Of a stretch of DNA of 64,000 bases, positions 9,121 to 17,552 are shown in pieces (the first letter of the stretch is position 1; the number at the start of each line of letters is the position of its first letter). Made by a program: the position numbers and the translations under genes. Origin of the DNA: Thalassovita mangrovi (GTDB lineage: Bacteria > Pseudomonadota > Alphaproteobacteria > Rhodobacterales > Rhodobacteraceae); contig NZ_WWEN01000002.1 of NCBI RefSeq assembly GCF_009857745.1, forward strand, positions 124,001-188,000, written 5' to 3'. The notes under the pieces were generated by a model. The model was not told the origin of the DNA. It worked only from the letters and a program-made list of their open reading frames with translations, and did no database searches.

Positions 9121-9290
9121 GCTGCCCCCGCCCGAACAGCGGCGCTCCGCGCCGCCGGGCAGCGCCCGACCGCCCACACGGGCGGGCGCTTCTTCACTGT
9201 CCAAACGATACTGAAACGGCGGAAGAGGCGGCGAGATAAACTGCCAATCACGAAGTTTCGTGCGCCCACCCGCAGCCGGTCGCTACCCGC
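9121..9290 (+). repeat. Dispersed element R2, full-length copy A
   Basis: About 170 bp fill the gap between two convergent genes, from three bases after one stop codon to the other stop codon. The order is CCGCCCGAACA, a GCGGCGC/GCGCCGC hairpin, GGGCAGCGCCCGACCGCC, a GGGCGGGCGCTTC arm, CGATACTGAAA, GATAAACTGCC, and CGCCCACCCGC with a CCGGTCGCTACCCGC end. The same blocks in the same order occur in reverse at 36345-36511, and partly at 11453-11622. Confidence 0.75.
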
Positions 9291-10904
9291 TTAAATCCGC
9301 GCGACAATCGCCGCCACGTCGATCCCCGAAACCGCCCCCGCCGTCGCGCCGCGCTGCCCGGCCAGCCGGGTCGCCACATAGCCATCCGCCACCGCATGGG
9401 GCGCGCCTTCGATCAGGAAGGACGCGGCCAGCAGCGACGCCAGGCTTTCGGTAAACCAACGCGCCTCGGCCTCGGAGGGTAGCGCGGGCCAGCGGTCCAG
9501 ATGCGCCTTCAGCGCCGCGTCGTAGCGCGCATCCGCCCCGGCCACGCGCTGCAGCCGCGCCATCAGAACCTCGCCCGCCAGCGGCGCCCGCGCCAGGGTC
9601 CGCAGGATATCGAGGCAGATCACATTCCCCGATCCTTCCCAGATCGAATTCAGCGGCGCCTCGCGATAGAGCATCGGCATCGGCGTTTCCTCGATATAGC
9701 CCATGCCGCCCAGCGTCTCCATCGCCTCGTAGATCATGCCCGGCGCGCGCTTGTTGCTGAGGTACTTGGCCAGCGCCACCGCGATGCGGGCGAAGGCGCG
9801 GTCCTCCTCCGCCTCGCTGTCGAAGGCCGCGGCGCAGCCCATTGCCAGCGCCAGCGCCGATTCCCAGTCCAGCGCCAGATCGGCGATCACCGATTGCATC
9901 AGCGGCTGGTCGATCAGCCGGCGCTGGAAGGCGCTGCGATGGCTGACCCACCACTTGGCCTCGGCCAAGGCGGCGCGCATCAGCCCCGCCGGCGCCACAG
10001 CCGTGTCGAGCCGGGTGTGATGCACCATCTCGATGATCGTCTTGACGCCCGCGCCTTCGTCGCCCAGCCGATACGCCAGCGTATTGTGATACTCGATCTC
10101 GGACGACGCATTGGCCTTGTTGCCCAGCTTGTCCTTCAGCCGCTGCAGATGCATCGTGTTGCGGCTGCCATCCTCCAACCAGCGCGGCACCAGGAAACAG
10201 GTCAGCCCGTCCGGCGCCTGCGCCAGGGTCAGGAAGCCGTCGCACATCGGCGCGGAACAGAACCATTTATGCCCGGTCAGCCGGTAATGATCGCCCATCC
10301 GCACCGCCGCGGTGGAATTGGCGCGCACGTCCGATCCGCCCTGCTTTTCGGTCATCGCCATGCCCATGGTGACGCCCTGCTTGGCCGACAAGGGCCTGAC
10401 CGACGGATCGTAATGGCGCGCGGTCAGCTTCGGCGCCCAGGCCTCGGCCAGCGCCGGATCATTCTGCAGGGCGGGCACGGCGGCATAGGTCATGGTCAGC
10501 GGGCAGGACACGCCCGGTTCCAGCTGCGCCATGTAGTAACACAAAGCCGCATGGGTGACATGGCCGCCCTTTTTGCCCTCCCAGGCGCTCGCGGCATAGC
10601 CGTGGGTGATCCCCAGATCCATCACCTGGTGATAGCCGGGATGAAAATGCACCTCGTCCAGCCGCCGCCCGGAGCGGTCGAACAGCTTCAGCCGCGGCGG
10701 ATCGCGGCGGGCATCCTCGGCGGCTTGCAGCATGTCCTCGGTGCCAAAGGCGGCCCCGGCATCGGCCAAGGCCGCACCATCGGCGCCGGTCGCCTTCGCC
10801 CAGTCCCTGAGCGGCGCATCGTCGGCCCACAGATCGCGCGCCCCGCGCGGTTGCGGCTGATTGCTGACTTCATGGGTTGAAAATACGCTATGGCCCTGCG
10901 TCAT
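9291..10904 (-). CDS. AidB-like acyl-CoA dehydrogenase
   Basis: The 537-residue flavoprotein belongs to the acyl-CoA dehydrogenase superfamily. Its length and N-terminal layout (HEVSNQPQP, then RRLDEVHFHPGYHQVM) match AidB, the adaptive-response flavoprotein of E. coli, rather than a 380-residue beta-oxidation enzyme. The MAMTEKQGGSDVRAN motif (FAD/substrate region), GHKWFCSAPMCDGFL and the C-terminal ETLGGMGYIEETPMP and IWEGSGNVICLDILR blocks are clear. The start at 10904 follows GGAGGAAACGGG; the frame is open further upstream but lacks a signal. The real substrate, or a role in DNA alkylation defence, cannot be read from this context. Confidence 0.9.
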   Translation of the reverse strand: MTQGHSVFSTHEVSNQPQPRGARDLWADDAPLRDWAKATGADGAALADAGAAFGTEDMLQAAEDARRDPPRLKLFDRSGRRLDEVHFHPGYHQVMDLGITHGYAASAWEGKKGGHVTHAALCYYMAQLEPGVSCPLTMTYAAVPALQNDPALAEAWAPKLTARHYDPSVRPLSAKQGVTMGMAMTEKQGGSDVRANSTAAVRMGDHYRLTGHKWFCSAPMCDGFLTLAQAPDGLTCFLVPRWLEDGSRNTMHLQRLKDKLGNKANASSEIEYHNTLAYRLGDEGAGVKTIIEMVHHTRLDTAVAPAGLMRAALAEAKWWVSHRSAFQRRLIDQPLMQSVIADLALDWESALALAMGCAAAFDSEAEEDRAFARIAVALAKYLSNKRAPGMIYEAMETLGGMGYIEETPMPMLYREAPLNSIWEGSGNVICLDILRTLARAPLAGEVLMARLQRVAGADARYDAALKAHLDRWPALPSEAEARWFTESLASLLAASFLIEGAPHAVADGYVATRLAGQRGATAGAVSGIDVAAIVARI

Positions 10905-11112
10905 CCCGTTTCCTCCCTCGGTTGACGGGGGCAGGATGGAACGGATCGCCGCGCCGTTCCAGCATGACGCCACGACGCGGCCGGTTTCCGCCACTGCCGC
11001 GGCCTTTTTTGCAAGAAAAAGCAAATACATCCCTTTGAGGGATTCCCAAAGCGAATCAGCTGTGGCAAAGTGTTTTCACCGCCCTTGAAGAGGCGGAAAA
11101 CGAGGCAGAAAA

Positions 11113-11412
11113 ATGCAACGCAGGAAACGACCGGCCATCGGGGCTTGGGCCTATTTCGCAGTGGCCTTCATGCTTGGCGCCTATTTCACCTTCGCCGCCG
11201 TTCAGGGCGGTTACGGGCTGTTCCGTCGGACCGAGATTCAGGCCGAGGCCGACCTGCTGCAACGCGACCTCGATCAGTTGAACGAACAGGTCGCGCGGAT
11301 GGAAAACCTGACGCGGCGGCTGTCGGACAACTACCTCGACCTCGACCTGCTGGACGAACAGGCGCGCTCGGTGCTGGGGCTGATCCGCAGCGACGAGATT
11401 GTCATCCGTTAA
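11113..11412 (+). CDS. FtsB/DivIC-family septum formation initiator
   Basis: The 99-residue bitopic membrane protein has a short basic N-terminus (MQRRKRP), one transmembrane helix (about residues 11-32), then a heptad-rich coiled coil (about 38-72) and a short polar tail. This is the FtsB/DivIC build; family members join FtsL and FtsQ in the divisome. A location between housekeeping genes and upstream of pdhA is a common alphaproteobacterial arrangement (eno-ftsB-pdhA order), which supports the call. A hairpin at 11072-11101 (GTTTTC with GAAAAC, inner CCGCC/GGCGG) ends just before the SD (GAGGCAG). Confidence 0.85.
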   Translation: MQRRKRPAIGAWAYFAVAFMLGAYFTFAAVQGGYGLFRRTEIQAEADLLQRDLDQLNEQVARMENLTRRLSDNYLDLDLLDEQARSVLGLIRSDEIVIR

Positions 11413-11452
11413 GGCCACTACTTCTAACCACAAGCGATAGAGGCAAACGCGA

Positions 11453-11622
11453 GCCGGGCAAGCGCCAGTCCGCGGGGTGGCGCGGCACACCTCTGAGCGT
11501 GGCAGTTTATCCCGCCGAACACGCGCTCCCTATCAGCCTCAAAACACGCCTCACAAAAGCGCCAGCCCGTCCGGGGCGGACTGGCGCTGGCCCGGCAGCC
11601 TTCGGCCTTGTTCTGGGCCGGG
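11453..11622 (-). repeat. Dispersed element R2, full-length copy D (variant)
   Basis: Read on the minus strand this 170-bp stretch has the R2 layout: GCCCAGAACAAGG, a short hairpin, GGGCCAGCGCCAGTCCGCCC, the opposite arm GGGCTGGCGCTT, about 45 bases, GATAAACTGCC, then CGCCACCCCGC and a GCGCTTGCCCGG end. Its hairpin half is almost identical to the element at 61245-61322, and its other half matches 9121-9290. It occupies most of the 408-bp gap between the ftsB-like gene and pdhA. Confidence 0.65.
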
Positions 11623-11643
11623 TGTCTGAAAGCTGCGCGACCG

Positions 11644-11685
11644 CCGCCCGGCGCGCGCCGGGCGGATGCGCGACCGCGCGGTCGC
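11644..11685. repeat. Two GC palindromes upstream of pdhA
   Basis: 11644-11665 is a perfect 22-bp palindrome with arms CCGCCCGGCGC, and 11670-11685 is a perfect 16-bp palindrome with arms GCGACCGC. They follow the R2 copy, about 135-175 bases upstream of pdhA. They resemble the palindromes after pgk in composition, not in sequence. Confidence 0.5.
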
Positions 11686-11774
11686 GCCGCTCCCAACCTC
11701 AGCCCCGCTCGGTCATGAGCCGTTTCATCTTTCGCCAATTTATCCTCGCCCTCCGCCCCAAAATACCTTATAAG

Positions 11775-11794
11775 ATAGTTTAACGCTAAACTAT
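11775..11794. promoter_or_regulatory. 20-bp palindromic operator upstream of pdhA
   Basis: ATAGTTTA-ACGC-TAAACTAT is a perfect 8-bp inverted repeat with a four-base spacer. It ends 26 bases before the pdhA start codon and lies directly downstream of a TTATAA sequence (11768-11773) that could be a -10 box. This is the position expected for a repressor operator controlling the pyruvate dehydrogenase operon. Confidence 0.6.
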
Positions 11795-11820
11795 TATTGG
11801 AAACGGCAGGAGGACGCCCA

Positions 11821-12822
11821 ATGGCAGCCAGAAAAACCCAAGCCAAAACAAATGTTTCCGCTGAAGAGCTGAAAACCTACTACCGCGACATGCTGCTGAT
11901 CCGGCGATTCGAGGAAAAGGCCGGCCAGCTTTACGGCATGGGCCTGATCGGCGGCTTCTGCCACCTCTATATCGGCCAGGAAGCGGTCGTCGTGGGGCTC
12001 GAAGCGGCCGCCGAGGAAGGCGACAAACGCGTCACCTCCTATCGCGATCACGGCCACATGCTGGCCTGCGGCATGGACCCGAACGGCGTGATGGCCGAAC
12101 TGACCGGGCGCGAGGGCGGCTATTCCAAGGGCAAGGGCGGCTCGATGCACATGTTCTCCAAGGAAAAGCATTTCTACGGCGGCCACGGCATCGTCGGCGC
12201 CCAGGTGCCGATCGGCGCCGGGCTGGCCTTTGCCGACAAGTACAATGACAACGGCCGCGTCACCTTCGCCTATTTCGGCGACGGTGCGGCGAACCAGGGC
12301 CAGGTCTACGAGACCTTCAACATGGCCGCACTGTGGAAACTGCCGGTCATCTTCGTGATCGAGAACAACCAGTACGCAATGGGCACGGCGCAGGCGCGCT
12401 CGACCTCGACCAAGGATATCTATCACCGCGGCGAAGCCTTCGGCATCCCCGGCGAAATGGTCGACGGCATGGACGTCCTGGCGGTCAAGGCGGCCAGCGA
12501 AAAGGCCACCAAGCACTGCCGCGAAGGCAAGGGCCCCTATATCCTCGAAGTCAAAACCTACCGCTATCGCGGCCACTCGATGTCGGACCCGGCCAAGTAC
12601 CGGACCCGCGAGGAAGTGCAGAAGATGCGCGAGGAACGCGATCCGATCGAACATGTGCGTGAACTGCTGCTGACCGGCAAGCACGCCACCGAGGAAGACC
12701 TCAAGGCGATCGACAAGGAAATCAAGGATATCGTGAACAAATCCGCCGATTTCGCCAAGGAAAGCCCGGAACCCGCTCTCGAAGAGCTGTGGACCGACAT
12801 CTATGCCGACGCGGACGCGTAA
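11821..12822 (+). CDS. pdhA: Pyruvate dehydrogenase E1 component, alpha subunit
   Basis: The 333-residue protein is the alpha half of the heterotetrameric E1 that decarboxylates pyruvate with thiamine diphosphate. The ThDP/Mg motif [12 protein letters not shown]...ENN is present, as is the phosphorylation-loop-like [14 protein letters not shown]. The length fits alphaproteobacterial PdhA and it is not the 890-residue single-chain E1 of E. coli. The ATG at 11821 has an AGGAGG nine bases upstream, so an in-frame TTG at 11797 is not needed. It opens the pdhA-pdhB-pdhC operon. Confidence 0.97.
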   Translation: MAARKTQAKTNVSAEELKTYYRDMLLIRRFEEKAGQLYGMGLIGGFCHLYIGQEAVVVGLEAAAEEGDKRVTSYRDHGHMLACGMDPNGVMAELTGREGGYSKGKGGSMHMFSKEKHFYGGHGIVGAQVPIGAGLAFADKYNDNGRVTFAYFGDGAANQGQVYETFNMAALWKLPVIFVIENNQYAMGTAQARSTSTKDIYHRGEAFGIPGEMVDGMDVLAVKAASEKATKHCREGKGPYILEVKTYRYRGHSMSDPAKYRTREEVQKMREERDPIEHVRELLLTGKHATEEDLKAIDKEIKDIVNKSADFAKESPEPALEELWTDIYADADA

Positions 12823-12836
12823 GGGGGAATAAGACT

Positions 12837-14204
12837 ATGGCAACCGAAATTCTCATGCCCGCGCTGTCTCCGACCATGGAGGAAGGCACGCTCGCCAAGT
12901 GGCTGGTGAAAGAGGGTGACACCGTATCGTCGGGCGACATCATCGCTGAAATCGAAACCGACAAGGCGACGATGGAATTCGAAGCGGTGGACGAAGGCGT
13001 GATCGGCAAGATCCTGATCGCCGAGGGCACCGAAGGCGTGAAGGTGAACACCCCCATCGCCGTGCTGGTGGAAGAAGGCGAAAGCGTGGGCGACGTGGCG
13101 GTTTCCGCCCCCGCCGCCGCGGCCCCTGTCCCGGCAGCCCCCGCAGTACCGGCACCTGCCGCCGTGGCAGCGCCGGCCGCAAAGCCCGCCGATCTGACCC
13201 CGGATTGGCCCGCAGGCACCGAGATGAAGAAACAGACCGTCCGCGAAGCCCTGCGCGACGCGATGGCCGAGGAAATGCGCAGCAACGAAGACGTGTTCCT
13301 GATGGGCGAGGAAGTCGCCGAATATCAGGGCGCCTACAAGGTATCGCAGGGGCTGCTGGACGAATTCGGATCGAAGCGGATCATCGACACGCCGATCACC
13401 GAACACGGCTTTGCCGGTATCGCCGTCGGCGCCGCCTTCGGCGGGCTGCGCCCGATCGTCGAATTCATGACCTTCAACTTCGCCATGCAGGCGATCGACC
13501 AGATCATCAACTCGGCGGCGAAAACGCTCTACATGTCGGGCGGCCAGATGGGCGCGCCGATGGTGTTCCGCGGCCCCAACGGCGCCGCCGCCCGCGTCGG
13601 CGCCCAGCACAGCCAGGATTACGCCGCCTGGTACGCGCAGATCCCCGGCCTGAAGGTGGTGATGCCCTATTCGGCATCGGACTATAAGGGCCTGATGAAG
13701 ACCGCGATCCGCGATCCCAACCCGGTGATCTTCCTGGAAAACGAAATCCTCTATGGCCGGTCCTTCGAGGTGCCGGTGATGGATGATTTCACCATCCCCT
13801 TCGGCAAGGCCCGCATCTGGCGCGAAGGATCGGACGTGACCATCGTCAGCTTCGGCATCGGCATGCAATACGCGCTGGAAGCCGCCGACAAGCTGGCCGA
13901 GGAAGGGATTTCCGCCGAAGTCATCGACCTGCGCACCCTGCGCCCGATCGATTACGACACGGTGATCAATTCGGTGATGAAAACCAATCGCTGCGTCACC
14001 GTGGAGGAAGGCTTCCCCGTCGGGTCCATCGGCAACCACCTGGCGGCCACGATCATGACCCGCGCCTTCGATTACCTCGACGCGCCGGTGATCAACTGCA
14101 CCGGCAAGGACGTGCCGATGCCCTATGCCGCCAACCTGGAAAAGCTGGCGCTGGTCACCACCGACGAGGTGATCGCGGCGGTTCGCCAAGTGACCTATCG
14201 CTGA
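12837..14204 (+). CDS. pdhB: Pyruvate dehydrogenase E1 component, beta subunit with N-terminal lipoyl domain
   Basis: The 455-residue protein has a complete lipoyl domain at residues 2-78, with the lipoylated lysine K43 in [12 protein letters not shown] 40-residue Ala/Pro linker joins it to an E1-beta body of about 325 residues ([63 protein letters not shown]). E1-beta with its own lipoyl domain is known from several alphaproteobacteria. The lipoyl domain is nearly identical to that of PdhC encoded next door. It follows pdhA after 14 bases and is followed by pdhC after 12. Confidence 0.97.
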   Translation: MATEILMPALSPTMEEGTLAKWLVKEGDTVSSGDIIAEIETDKATMEFEAVDEGVIGKILIAEGTEGVKVNTPIAVLVEEGESVGDVAVSAPAAAAPVPAAPAVPAPAAVAAPAAKPADLTPDWPAGTEMKKQTVREALRDAMAEEMRSNEDVFLMGEEVAEYQGAYKVSQGLLDEFGSKRIIDTPITEHGFAGIAVGAAFGGLRPIVEFMTFNFAMQAIDQIINSAAKTLYMSGGQMGAPMVFRGPNGAAARVGAQHSQDYAAWYAQIPGLKVVMPYSASDYKGLMKTAIRDPNPVIFLENEILYGRSFEVPVMDDFTIPFGKARIWREGSDVTIVSFGIGMQYALEAADKLAEEGISAEVIDLRTLRPIDYDTVINSVMKTNRCVTVEEGFPVGSIGNHLAATIMTRAFDYLDAPVINCTGKDVPMPYAANLEKLALVTTDEVIAAVRQVTYR

Positions 14205-14216
14205 GGAGACAGAACA

Positions 14217-15515
14217 ATGGCAACTGAAATCCTGATGCCCGCCCTGTCCCCCACGATGGAGGAAGGCACCCTGGCCAAATGGCTGGTCAAGGAAGGCGAC
14301 ACCGTCAGCTCGGGCGACCTTCTTGCCGAGATCGAAACCGACAAGGCGACGATGGAATTCGAAGCCGTCGATGAAGGCATCGTCGGCAAGATCCTGGTGG
14401 CCGAGGGCACCGAAGGGGTGAAGGTGAACACCCCCATCGCTGTGCTGGTCGAGGAAGGCGAAAGCGCCGATGACATCGCCGCAGCGCCTGCCGCCGCCCC
14501 GGCGGCAGAAGCAGCCCCGGCAGAAGCGGCACCCGCACCGCCCCCCGCAGCGGCAGCCCCTGCCCCGGCAGCGCCTGCCGCCGCCGATGGCTCGCGCATC
14601 TTCGCCTCTCCGTTGGCGCGCCGGATCGCCGCCGACAAGGGTCTGGACCTGAGCCAGATCGCGGGTTCCGGCCCGCGCGGCCGGATCGTCAAGGCCGATG
14701 TCGAAGCGGCACAGCCGGGCGCGCGCCCGGCTGAAGCGGCAGCGCCCGCTGCCGCCCCCGCGCCGGCAGCCGCTGCGCCTGCCGGTCCCTCGGCGGATGT
14801 CGTGGCGCGGATGTACGAAGGTCGCGACTACACCGAAATCAAGCTCGACGGCATGCGCAAGACCATCGCCGCGCGCCTGACCGAAGCGAAACAGACCATC
14901 CCGCATTTCTACCTGCGCCGCGACATCAAGCTCGATGCGCTGCTGAAATTCCGCTCGCAGCTCAACAAGCAGCTGGAAGCGCGTGGCGTGAAGCTGTCGG
15001 TCAACGATTTCATCATCAAGGCCGTCGCCAACGCGCTGCAAGCGGTGCCCGAGGCCAACGCGGTCTGGGCCGGCGACAAGGTGCTGCAGATGAAAGCCTC
15101 GGACGTGGCCGTGGCCGTCGCCATCGAGGGCGGGCTGTTCACGCCGGTGTTGCAGGATGCCGACATGAAATCGCTCTCGGCGCTGTCGACCGAGATGAAG
15201 GACCTTGCCGCCCGCGCCCGCGACCGCAAGCTCGCGCCGCATGAATACCAGGGCGGCAGCTTCGCGATTTCCAACCTCGGCATGTTCGGCATCGACAATT
15301 TCGACGCCATCGTGAACCCGCCCCATGCGGGCATCCTGGCGGTCGGCGCCGGGGTCAAGAAACCGGTGGTGGGCGACGACGGCGAACTGACCGTGGCGAC
15401 CGTGATGTCGGTCACCATGTCGGTCGATCACCGGGTCATCGACGGGGCGCTTGGCGCCAACCTGCTGCAGGCCATCGTCGACAACCTGGAAAACCCGATG
15501 GTGATGCTGGCCTGA
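14217..15515 (+). CDS. pdhC: Pyruvate dehydrogenase E2 component, dihydrolipoamide acetyltransferase
   Basis: The 432-residue E2 has one lipoyl domain (residues 2-78, lipoyl lysine K43), an Ala/Pro linker, a peripheral-subunit-binding domain ([19 protein letters not shown], about 125-160), a second Ala/Pro linker and the catalytic acetyltransferase domain, which ends with [13 protein letters not shown] carrying the active-site His and Asp. It transfers acetyl from lipoamide to CoA and builds the core of the complex. No dihydrolipoamide dehydrogenase gene follows; the operon ends at a terminator, so E3 must be encoded elsewhere. Confidence 0.97.
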   Translation: MATEILMPALSPTMEEGTLAKWLVKEGDTVSSGDLLAEIETDKATMEFEAVDEGIVGKILVAEGTEGVKVNTPIAVLVEEGESADDIAAAPAAAPAAEAAPAEAAPAPPPAAAAPAPAAPAAADGSRIFASPLARRIAADKGLDLSQIAGSGPRGRIVKADVEAAQPGARPAEAAAPAAAPAPAAAAPAGPSADVVARMYEGRDYTEIKLDGMRKTIAARLTEAKQTIPHFYLRRDIKLDALLKFRSQLNKQLEARGVKLSVNDFIIKAVANALQAVPEANAVWAGDKVLQMKASDVAVAVAIEGGLFTPVLQDADMKSLSALSTEMKDLAARARDRKLAPHEYQGGSFAISNLGMFGIDNFDAIVNPPHAGILAVGAGVKKPVVGDDGELTVATVMSVTMSVDHRVIDGALGANLLQAIVDNLENPMVMLA

Positions 15516-15540
15516 GGCCAAGCCTTTCAGAACGAATAAA

Positions 15541-15569
15541 AAAACGCCGGGGAAATCCCCCGGCGTTTT
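15541..15569 (+). terminator. Intrinsic terminator of the pdh operon
   Basis: AAAACGCCGGGG pairs with CCCCGGCGTTTT around a short AAATC-type loop. The A-run and T-run on both sides would also make it work for the convergent DUF1772 gene. Almost the same hairpin recurs after cysK at 16308. Confidence 0.85.
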
Positions 15570-15593
15570 GTATGTAAGCGCCGCTTTTGCGCC

Positions 15594-16091
15594 TCACATC
15601 GCCTTGGCCAGCTGCACCGCCGCGATCACGTAACAGGCCATGGTCCCGAAGGACGCCGCCGTGCGCAGGTGGTTCCAGACCACCCAGCCCCTGACGTAAT
15701 CCGGCCAATAAGCCTGCGCCGCCGCCCCGGCCTGCGGCATCGCTTCGAGCCGCATGTTCATCGGCACATTGCCGAGCCCCGTGACCAGCATGACACCGGC
15801 GAAATAGACCGCCGTCGCCACGATCAGCCACGCCGACGCCGATCCCGGCAAAGTGAAATAGCCGAACAAGGCCACGACAGCCGAAACCGGGACCAGCCCG
15901 ATCAGCAGCAACGCGAAGATCGAACCATGGACTTCGCGGTTGATGATCTGCATCGCCTCGGTCCCCGCCGCGGGTTTCGAGGCGGAAAGCGAGGTCATGA
16001 TGAAATCCGAAAAGGCCAGAAACACCCCGGCGACAAGACCGGCGGACAAGGCAAGGGCAACGATGCCCCAGAGCATCCAATCAGCGAACAT
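15594..16091 (-). CDS. DUF1772-type four-helix membrane protein
   Basis: The 165-residue inner-membrane protein has four hydrophobic helices (about residues 5-28, 56-80, 86-105 and 142-162). Between the first two lies a polar loop ending INREVHGSIF, the conserved region of DUF1772 (anthrone-oxygenase-like) proteins. I know no confirmed function for bacterial members. The start follows GAAGGAGA. The promoter carries two identical-type palindromes (see 16143-16196), so it is probably a repressed, inducible gene; no regulator gene is adjacent. Confidence 0.75.
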   Translation of the reverse strand: MFADWMLWGIVALALSAGLVAGVFLAFSDFIMTSLSASKPAAGTEAMQIINREVHGSIFALLLIGLVPVSAVVALFGYFTLPGSASAWLIVATAVYFAGVMLVTGLGNVPMNMRLEAMPQAGAAAQAYWPDYVRGWVVWNHLRTAASFGTMACYVIAAVQLAKAM

Positions 16092-16142
16092 ATCAAGTCT
16101 CCTTCAAATAATCGTTCTGGGCGCGCGGCCCGAATCCGTCTC

Positions 16143-16196
16143 TTGACACAATGTCAAGAATGACATCGGAATAAACTTCACTTGACACTATGTCAA
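16143..16196 (-). promoter_or_regulatory. Promoter with two palindromic operators for the DUF1772 gene
   Basis: Two 15-bp palindromes, TTGACACAATGTCAA (16143-16157) and TTGACACTATGTCAA (16182-16196), differ in one central base and have centres 39 bases apart. On the minus strand the upstream one supplies a perfect -35 box (TTGACA, 16191-16196), followed after 17 bases by TATTCC (16168-16173) as a -10 box. The second palindrome would then lie just downstream of the transcription start, between it and the SD. Confidence 0.7.
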
Positions 16197-16307
16197 CCAA
16201 AAGCCCCATTGCAAAAATGCCGGGACAAAACCGCCCCGGACCGGTTCATGCATGCAGAACCGCCACCATCGGAGCGATGCAAAACCCAAGGCAATGATAA
16301 GAAAAAC

Positions 16308-16336
16308 AAAAAACGCCGGGGAAATCCCCGGCGTTT
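16308..16336 (-). terminator. Intrinsic terminator after cysK
   Basis: The stem CGCCGGGG/CCCCGGCG with an AAAT loop is flanked by AAA/TTT pairs and a T-rich tract on the minus strand. It sits 29 bases after the cysK stop codon and is nearly the same hairpin as the pdh operon terminator. Confidence 0.85.
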
Positions 16337-16364
16337 CGGCTTTCTGTCCCTGCTTCCCGCGGTC

Positions 16365-17432
16365 TTATTTCATCTGATAGCCGGGGGTCGAGCGCATCAG
16401 CGCGATCTCTTCCTCGCTCATCCCGGCGGCGATCCCGTCGAACAGCGGCGTTGACAGGTAGCGTTCGCCGGTATCGGGCAGCATCGCCAAGATCACCGAT
16501 CCCTCGGGCGCCTCTGCCGCCACTTCCATCGCGGTGGCGAAAGTCGCGCCGCCGGAAATGCCGGTGAAAATCCCCTCGGCCAGCGCCAGCTTGCGGGCGT
16601 ATTCGACGCTTTCCGGCCCACCGATCGGCACCAGCTGGTCATAGCCTTTCGTGTCCAGCAATTCCTGCAGCACCGCCGGGATGAAATCCGGCGTCCAGCC
16701 CTGGATCGGATGCGGGTTGAAGGCCGGGTGGCTGGCGGTCGGTTCACCGTCTTCGGCCCGTTCCTGCGCGATGCCGCTTTGCACCATCGCGGCATTGGCG
16801 GGTTCGGACAGGATGATCTTTGTTTCGGGCCGTTCGCGCCGCAGCACCCGGGCGATGCCGGTCACCGTGCCCCCGGTACCAAAACCGCTGACGAAGTAAT
16901 CCAGCCGCCCGCCTGCGAAATCCGCGATGATTTCGCGCCCGGTGGTCATTTCGTGGATATCCGCATTGGCCTGCGTTTCGAACTGCCGGGCGAAGAACCA
17001 GCCGTTCTTTTCGGCCAGTTCCTTGGCCTTGCGATACATGCCGGTGCCCTTTTCCTCTTTCGGGGTCAGGATCACCTTGGCGCCGAGGAACCGCATCAGG
17101 CGGCGGCGTTCCTCGGAAAAGGTTTCGACCATGGTGATGACCAGCGGATAGCCCTTGGCGGCGCAGACCATCGCCAGCCCGATCCCGGTATTGCCGCTGG
17201 TCGCCTCGACCACCGTCTGGCCGGGTTTCAGCGCGCCGGATCGTTCCGCCGCCTCGATGATGTTCAGCGCCAGCCGGTCCTTGACCGATCCGCCGGGATT
17301 GAACGCCTCGGCCTTCACATACATCGTCACGTGATCCGGGGCCAAGCGGTTGATGCGGATCGCCGGGGTGTTGCCGATCGTGTCCAGCACGCTGTCGTAA
17401 AGCCGCCCGCGGCCCTCTGTTTGGTATGTCAT
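16365..17432 (-). CDS. cysK: Cysteine synthase A (O-acetylserine sulfhydrylase)
   Basis: The 355-residue PLP enzyme of the beta family makes cysteine from O-acetylserine and sulfide. The Schiff-base lysine is K51 in NPGGSVKDR, the substrate loop is TSGNTG (79-84), and the phosphate-binding GFGTGGTVTG follows. It is some 35-45 residues longer than typical CysK, because of insertions around residues 205-240 (AQERAEDGEPTASHPAFNP). The ATG at 17432 is preceded by GGGAGGGCGGCG. CysE, which makes its substrate, is encoded 1.3 kb away. Confidence 0.92.
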   Translation of the reverse strand: MTYQTEGRGRLYDSVLDTIGNTPAIRINRLAPDHVTMYVKAEAFNPGGSVKDRLALNIIEAAERSGALKPGQTVVEATSGNTGIGLAMVCAAKGYPLVITMVETFSEERRRLMRFLGAKVILTPKEEKGTGMYRKAKELAEKNGWFFARQFETQANADIHEMTTGREIIADFAGGRLDYFVSGFGTGGTVTGIARVLRRERPETKIILSEPANAAMVQSGIAQERAEDGEPTASHPAFNPHPIQGWTPDFIPAVLQELLDTKGYDQLVPIGGPESVEYARKLALAEGIFTGISGGATFATAMEVAAEAPEGSVILAMLPDTGERYLSTPLFDGIAAGMSEEEIALMRSTPGYQMK

Positions 17433-17552
17433 CGCCGCCCTCCCTTTCGTGATCAAATCCCCGGTAAACTACGCCGGGAAGAACGGGGCGACAATGCCAT
17501 CTGGCGGAAAGCCGTTCCATTTTCGCAAACATGTCCGGAACGATCCGTCCGC

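Noticed and set aside
9291-11030. N-terminal extension of the acyl-CoA dehydrogenase (start at 11030)
   Set aside because: The ATG at 10904 has a strong GGAGGAAAC site and gives the AidB-type length.
12801-15521. 906-codon minus-strand frame opposite pdhB and pdhC
   Set aside because: Antisense to two certain genes, with His/Gly/Asp-rich low-complexity translation; no ribosome site or family motif.
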